DNA from: JAYWAM01 sp043782425
GTDB lineage: Bacteria; Pseudomonadota; Gammaproteobacteria; Burkholderiales; Usitatibacteraceae
DNA length: 31,869 bases
Reading direction: 5' to 3'
Assembly: GCA_043782425.1 (NCBI GenBank)
Contig: JAYWAM010000241.1
Location: 1 to 31,869 of the forward strand
How positions within the stretch are numbered: position 1 is the stretch's first letter; every line of letters begins with the position of its first letter. The translations under genes were made by a program, and so were the position numbers. Shown in pieces: positions 31,242 to 31,869 of the stretch. The notes under the pieces are model-generated. The model saw only the letters and a list, made by a program, of their open reading frames with translations, had not been told where the DNA came from and did not search any database.

Positions 31242-31869
31242 AGCCGCTGCGTGAATTTCCAGCGCAAGCGCGCGCCGCGCTGCGTGGCGTGCTGTTCGAT
31301 ATTGACGACACCCTGACCAGCGCAGGCAAGCTCACGGCCCAAGCCTATAGCGCACTGCAAAGCCTCAAGCGCAGCGGGCTGCTGGTGATTGCCGTCACCG
31401 GGCGCCCCGCCGGCTGGTGCGATCACATCGCGCGCATGTGGCCGCTCGATGGCGTGGTGGGCGAAAATGGCGCGTTCTATTTCACCTATGACGCCGTGCG
31501 GCGCAAACTTCAGCAACGCTTTATCGTCGACGCTAAAACGCGCAGCGCTCAGCGGCACAAGCTGGCCGCAATCAGCGCGCACATTCTGCATGAAGTGCCA
31601 GGCTGTGCGCTCGCCTCCGACCAGGCTTACCGCGCCGCCGACATCGCCATCGACTTTTGCGAAGACGTTACGCCGCTGCCGCAAGCCGCCGTCGAGCGCA
31701 TCGCAGCGTTGATGCGTGAAGCGGGGTTGCAAGCCAAAATCAGCTCCATCCACGTCAACGGCTGGTTCGGCGACTACGACAAACTTTCCACCACGCGCTT
31801 GTTCCTGCGCGAGCATTTCGCTATGGATCTTGATGCGGCAAAACAGCACTTCGTTTTCATCGGCGATTC
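31238..31869 (+). CDS. HAD-superfamily phosphatase (Cof-like), partial at the right edge
   Basis: The GTG at 31238 overlaps the glpD stop in GTGA, and the frame is open to the window end, so at least 210 codons are seen. Motif I is LFDIDDTLTSAG with nucleophile Asp21 and acid Asp23; motif II is the Thr of VTGRPAGWCDHI; the lysine motif is around HVNGWFGDYDKLSTTR; and the sequence stops in FIGD, the start of motif IV. Cap type and layout suggest HAD-IIB (mannosyl-3-phosphoglycerate or trehalose-6-phosphate phosphatase relatives), substrate unknown. Coupling to glpD hints at a phosphorylated polyol or glycerate, but this is inference. Confidence 0.8.
   Translation, partial: MKPLREFPAQARAALRGVLFDIDDTLTSAGKLTAQAYSALQSLKRSGLLVIAVTGRPAGWCDHIARMWPLDGVVGENGAFYFTYDAVRRKLQQRFIVDAKTRSAQRHKLAAISAHILHEVPGCALASDQAYRAADIAIDFCEDVTPLPQAAVERIAALMREAGLQAKISSIHVNGWFGDYDKLSTTRLFLREHFAMDLDAAKQHFVFIGD

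Overview
The window looks like part of the chromosome of a betaproteobacterium, probably of the Nitrosomonadales/Gallionellales type. This rests on gene content and protein style, not on a marker gene: a cysE-iscRSUA-hscBA-fdx-iscX cluster, nuoLMN, glpD and a quinone-linked assimilatory nitrate reductase. The DNA is moderately GC-rich and densely packed, with many 1-4 bp start/stop overlaps. No rRNA, tRNA, CRISPR array, transposase or prophage gene is visible.

Region 1 (1-11230) is a nitrate-assimilation locus. It has the ATPase of a nitrate-type ABC importer (nrtD; the rest of the importer lies off the left edge), an MFS nitrate transporter co-directional with a PP2C-phosphatase/Ser-Thr-kinase fusion, and divergently nirB-nirD, a NasA-type molybdenum nitrate reductase and a protein fusing a four-cluster ferredoxin subunit to a DmsC-like membrane anchor. 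The last two suggest that nitrate is reduced in the cytoplasm with electrons from quinol. The narK/nirB gap carries two back-to-back sigma-54 promoters with correct GG-N10-GC spacing and two NtrC-like 17-bp sites between them, so nitrogen-limitation control of both arms is predicted.

Region 2 (11305-14593) holds a cystathionine beta-lyase-like PLP enzyme overlapping a fructosamine-kinase-family gene, then a lipoprotein with a glycosidase-like barrel start. Region 3 (14631-16769) is a sulfur-type module: an ArsR-rhodanese regulator faces a sterol-desaturase-family gene, dsrE, and a decayed, internally deleted flavoprotein (SQR-like) gene. A 22-bp near-perfect palindrome sits in the divergent promoter.

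Region 4 (16766-23397) is the Fe-S assembly cluster. Two nearly superimposable promoter/IscR-box units lie before cysE and before iscR, linking O-acetylserine supply to Fe-S status. A palindromic element flanked by a 9-bp direct repeat separates iscS from iscU. A RHH-antitoxin/PIN-toxin pair with its own operator-like promoter follows iscX.

Region 5 (24378-31869) holds nuoL, nuoM and nuoN without nuoA-K next to them, split by a REP-like palindromic repeat between nuoL and nuoM, then glpD (another quinone-reducing enzyme) and a translationally coupled HAD phosphatase cut by the window edge.
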